Assembly: GCA_021323655.1 (NCBI GenBank)
Contig: JAJPKO010000053.1
Coordinates: 1 to 64,000, forward strand
DNA: 64,000 bases
Direction of reading: 5' to 3'
From: Acidobacteriaceae bacterium
GTDB lineage: Bacteria; Acidobacteriota; Terriglobia; Terriglobales; Acidobacteriaceae
Shown piece by piece: positions 61,547-64,000 of this stretch. The translations under genes and the position numbers were made by a program. The notes beneath the pieces were generated by a model. That model had not been told where the DNA came from, ran no database searches, and worked only from the letters and a program-made list of their open reading frames with translations. Numbering within the stretch: the stretch's first letter is position 1; each line of letters starts with the position of its first letter.

Positions 61547-62506
61547 ATGCCTGTAGCGCTCGATTTTTTTGTGAAATACGGTTACTTCATCCTGTTTCTA
61601 TGGGTGTTGGCCGAGCAGCTTGGCGTACCGGTCCCGAGCGCGCCCCTTCTGATTACCACCGGCACTCTTACGGCGACCCATCGGCTGAACCTCGTTCTCT
61701 CGATTGTTGTGGTGGTCCTGGCCTGCCTGGCGAGCGACACCATCTGGTATTACATGGGTAAGCGCTATGGCGGCGCTGTGGTCCGGCTTTTGTGCCGCCT
61801 TTCCATGGAAAGCAACACCTGCGTGAAGAAGACGGAAGGTTATTTTTTCCGCAACGGCGAACGCGCGCTCTTGTTGGCAAAGTTTATTCCAGGACTGGGC
61901 ACAGTTGCCGCACCGATCGCTGGCCAGACCGGAATGGCCCTGCGTCTTTTTCTGGCCTACGACGCGGCAGGATCGCTTCTGTGGGCGATGGCGTTTATTC
62001 TCGGTGGCCGCTTTTTTGGGGATTTCCTGAAACACCACCCCAATATCTTTCCCAGCGTCAGCCATACGGCGGGCGTTCTGTTTGTTCTGCTGCTGATCGG
62101 CTTTCTCATCTACAGATTCTTTCGTCAGCGCGCTTTTATCAAGGAAATGCGCGCGGCTCGCGTTGAGCCCGATGAGCTAAGACAGATGCTCGACCAGCAC
62201 CAGCAGGTTTATATCGTAGACCTGCGGCATCCGCTGGATTACTTACCCGATCCCAGGACGATTCCTGGAGCTGTGATGCTTACGCCAGATAAGCTGGTCG
62301 AAAATACGAGCTCGATTCCGCGCGACCGCGACGTCGTACTCTTCTGTACCTGTCCCAGCGAAGCCACGGCGGCGAAGATGGCACTGACTCTTCGTAAAGC
62401 GGGTATTTTTCGCGTACGGCCCTTGCGCGGGGGCTTTGATGAATGGAAGCGGCTCGGCTATCCCCTGCAGGACATTCACACAGAAGCGATCGTCCATCCT
62501 TCCTGA
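61547..62506 (+). CDS. DedA-family membrane protein fused to a rhodanese-like domain
   Basis: 319 residues. The DedA (VTT) domain covers about 1-195 with the motif FIPGLGTVAAPIAGQ at 113-127 and several membrane spans. From about 205 a rhodanese-like domain follows (QVYIVDLRHPLDY ... VVLFCTCPSEATAAK ... VRPLRGGFDEWKRLGYP). DedA proteins move lipid carriers or other lipids across the membrane. The rhodanese loop has Cys267 and Cys269 but no Arg six residues after either, so it lacks the CX5R signature. The fusion is known in other bacteria. Confidence 0.88.
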   Translation: MPVALDFFVKYGYFILFLWVLAEQLGVPVPSAPLLITTGTLTATHRLNLVLSIVVVVLACLASDTIWYYMGKRYGGAVVRLLCRLSMESNTCVKKTEGYFFRNGERALLLAKFIPGLGTVAAPIAGQTGMALRLFLAYDAAGSLLWAMAFILGGRFFGDFLKHHPNIFPSVSHTAGVLFVLLLIGFLIYRFFRQRAFIKEMRAARVEPDELRQMLDQHQQVYIVDLRHPLDYLPDPRTIPGAVMLTPDKLVENTSSIPRDRDVVLFCTCPSEATAAKMALTLRKAGIFRVRPLRGGFDEWKRLGYPLQDIHTEAIVHPS

Positions 62507-62534
62507 CCAGGGCTGCCCGGTAAAATGAAAATCA

Positions 62535-63026
62535 ATGCGGAAACAATGGACCCTCAGCCTGCTTGCGACCGTCTTTCTCTGCGGAACCGGCGCGACCCTT
62601 CTGTGCCAGGAAAATGAGCCGGTGATTCCCCGCGTAGCTCCGCGCGCTGCAAATACGCTGGTGATGCTGCCCGATGGGTCTACGGTCCATGTAGAGCTGG
62701 CCAAAAGCGAAGCCGAACGCGAGTACGGCCTGATGGGACGTACCAGCCTTCCGCAGGGACACGGAATGCTCTTCATCCATGACCGCCCGGGGGCGTACAG
62801 CTACTGGATGTATCACTGCAAGATCGGCCTCGACATTATCTGGATGAATGCTGATCACCGCATTGTGGAGTTTTCTCCCAATACGCCGCCGTGCAGAGGA
62901 AAGGCTCGCACATGCCCATCCTATGGAGGCCATGCTACCTCGCTGTATGTGCTGGAACTTCCTGTAGGGTCCATCAAGGAACATAATTTAAAGGTGGGCC
63001 AGGTGGTCAACTTTAATCTGGGCTGA
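62535..63026 (+). CDS. Exported DUF192 protein
   Basis: 163 residues, signal peptide (LSLLATVFLCGTGATLLC), and a DUF192 domain with the blocks VHVELAKSEAEREYGLMGRTSLPQGHGMLFI and SYWMYHCKIGLDIIWM. The domain is a small beta-sandwich of unknown activity. It lies 28 bases after the DedA-rhodanese gene on the same strand. Two further Cys sit near the C-terminus (PPCRGKARTCPSYGG). Confidence 0.88.
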   Translation: MRKQWTLSLLATVFLCGTGATLLCQENEPVIPRVAPRAANTLVMLPDGSTVHVELAKSEAEREYGLMGRTSLPQGHGMLFIHDRPGAYSYWMYHCKIGLDIIWMNADHRIVEFSPNTPPCRGKARTCPSYGGHATSLYVLELPVGSIKEHNLKVGQVVNFNLG

Positions 63027-63028
63027 AG

Positions 63029-63430
63029 TTGCACCCGCAGTCCATCGGCCAGCGTCAGTTCCAGGCTGGATTCGTTGCTTACGGTAGCATTTCCGAAGTG
63101 AACCATGCAATGTTCTTCGTGCTGGGCTGCTGGTTTCACTATTCGACGAAGAAGGACTCCTCTATTATCCGTTATGGCGGACGGGAAGTGCTGCTCCGGG
63201 TCTATATTGCTGTGCGCGATGAAAACTGGCAGACCCTCCCTGTCCTGATGCACGATCTTGAAATCCAAAAAAGAAGACATCCGCTCTCTGTGCGGTATCA
63301 GGCACGCACCGTTGGACACGTTCCTTTTGCGTGGACGGCGGGAATTACCGGTGAGCCTTCCGGACGCATTGTTTTCACCACGCACGGACACGCACTTGCC
63401 GACCTCCGCAGAATATACGCAGTCGCTTAA
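63029..63430 (+). CDS. Hypothetical protein
   Basis: 133 residues from a TTG at 63029, two bases after the DUF192 stop; a GTG about 65 bases further is another start. Codon use looks like its neighbours, which favours a real gene. The middle is rich in beta-prone residues (REVLLRVYIAVRDENW, FAWTAGITG). It ends overlapping the stop of the convergent ABC permease. I cannot assign a family. A competing antisense frame overlaps DUF192 and is rejected. Confidence 0.5.
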   Translation: MHPQSIGQRQFQAGFVAYGSISEVNHAMFFVLGCWFHYSTKKDSSIIRYGGREVLLRVYIAVRDENWQTLPVLMHDLEIQKRRHPLSVRYQARTVGHVPFAWTAGITGEPSGRIVFTTHGHALADLRRIYAVA

Positions 63431-64000
63431 TCAAGACGGTATTTGGTTTCAGCGAGATGATAAAGGGGGCGCCAGACGAGGCGGTTGATGGTGACCACCA
63501 TGAGGGCCATGATGATCGTCGCCAGAAGGAGCACAGGAAAATTACCCGAGTCGCTGGCAGCGCTGATCTGAGCACCTAGACCAAGAGTGTGGAGCGTCTG
63601 GTCTTTCAGATGGAAGTATTCGGCGATGATGGAAGCATTCCATGCGCCACCCGAGGCGGTGACGAGGCCGGTGATGAGATAGGGAAAGATTCCGGGGAGA
63701 ACGACCGTTGTCCACCGCTGCCAGTTGGAAAAATGAAAGAGAGTGGCGACTTCACGCATGTCCGATGGGATGGCCATGGCACCGGCAATCACGTTGAAAA
63801 GGATGTACCACTGGGTGCCGAGCATCATGAGTGCGATGGAGCCGATGCCGAGACCCGCACCCAGCTTCATAAGACCGATGAGGATGACGGGAAAGAGCGC
63901 AGTTGCGGGAAATGATGCGGCAATCTGCGCAAGGGGCTGCGCAATGCGGGCCAGTTTTGGATTGAAACCGATGGCCACGCCAACGGGGATGGTCCAGGCG
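63427..64000 (-). CDS. ABC transporter permease (NitT/TauT/SsuC type), 3' part (cut by right window edge)
   Basis: About 190 residues are visible, reading through the window edge (AWTIPVGVAIGFNPK at the margin). The family is shown by LFPVILIGLMKLGAGLGIGS, the cytoplasmic EAA-like loop around REVATLFHFSNWQRWTTVVLPGIFPYLITGLVTASGGAWNASIIAEYF, and the final hydrophobic span. It would form the channel of a nitrate/sulfonate/taurine-like importer. Its substrate, ATPase and binding protein lie outside the window. Confidence 0.88.
   Translation of the reverse strand, partial: AWTIPVGVAIGFNPKLARIAQPLAQIAASFPATALFPVILIGLMKLGAGLGIGSIALMMLGTQWYILFNVIAGAMAIPSDMREVATLFHFSNWQRWTTVVLPGIFPYLITGLVTASGGAWNASIIAEYFHLKDQTLHTLGLGAQISAASDSGNFPVLLLATIIMALMVVTINRLVWRPLYHLAETKYRLD

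Noticed and set aside
62921-63391. 156-codon minus-strand frame near the right end
   Set aside because: It overlaps the end of the DUF192 gene in antisense; the plus-strand frame at 63029 has codon use like its neighbours.

Overview
The window reads as a chromosomal segment of a GC-rich acidobacterium, most likely class Terriglobia (Acidobacteriaceae-like). I infer this from the gene families: a MacB/FtsX-type orphan permease of the kind expanded in Acidobacteria, an Oar-like TonB-dependent receptor with an N-terminal carboxypeptidase-like domain, a VWFA-related secreted protein, squalene synthesis by the HpnC/HpnD/HpnE route, and a possible sigma-54 promoter. No phage, plasmid, IS element or CRISPR array is visible. 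Most of the window is ordinary core and envelope biology, and the interesting material lies between genes.

Layout. 1-2.7 kb: the 5' part of a secreted RHS-repeat protein (cut by the left edge) behind a small secreted protein. 2.9-4.5 kb: MurJ. 4.8-11.2 kb: two zinc dehydrogenases, then hpnC-hpnD-hpnE and a lipid acyltransferase, all on the + strand and tightly packed. 11.4-14.1 kb: a 55-residue small protein, two divergent TPR proteins and a 75-residue conserved protein. 14.3-19.4 kb: a large TonB-dependent receptor under two LacI-type operators, and an SGNH hydrolase. 19.7-25.1 kb: HAD phosphatase, APC permease, MoxR-like ATPase, and a YCII/DGPF protein coupled to an ECF42-like sigma factor. 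25.1-29.6 kb: SDR, YdcF, TsaC, a SpoU methyltransferase and RarA. 29.8 kb: tRNA-Gly(CCC).

30-42.3 kb: ADOP permease, CpsB-like phosphatase, PurQ, a half-size AI-2E-type membrane protein, ArgS, MetG, oligopeptidase B and PgeF. 42.6-49.1 kb: a three-gene operon of a DUF1175 protein, an alpha-2-macroglobulin with intact thioester motif, and a membrane protein. 49.2-56.9 kb: DHA2 efflux pump, VWA protein, leucyl aminopeptidase, PfpI-like protein, orphan PstS, aldo/keto reductase and DUF427. 56.9-57.8 kb: a low-GC, apparently non-coding stretch with a diverged duplicated element. 57.8-64 kb: dnaJ-orf-hspR operon, serine hydrolase, DedA-rhodanese fusion, DUF192, a hypothetical protein and a truncated ABC permease.

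The main unexplained signals are: (1) a 229-bp-offset duplicated element at 57.29-57.67 kb with conserved blocks, possibly a structured RNA; (2) a candidate sigma-54 promoter with two 16-bp inverted repeats 21 bp apart upstream of the ADOP permease; (3) two identical LacI-type operators at the TonB receptor; (4) families of short palindromic and dispersed intergenic repeats. No complete new defence or biosynthetic system is evident. Coordinates were counted by hand and starts were chosen by ribosome site, family N-terminus and context.
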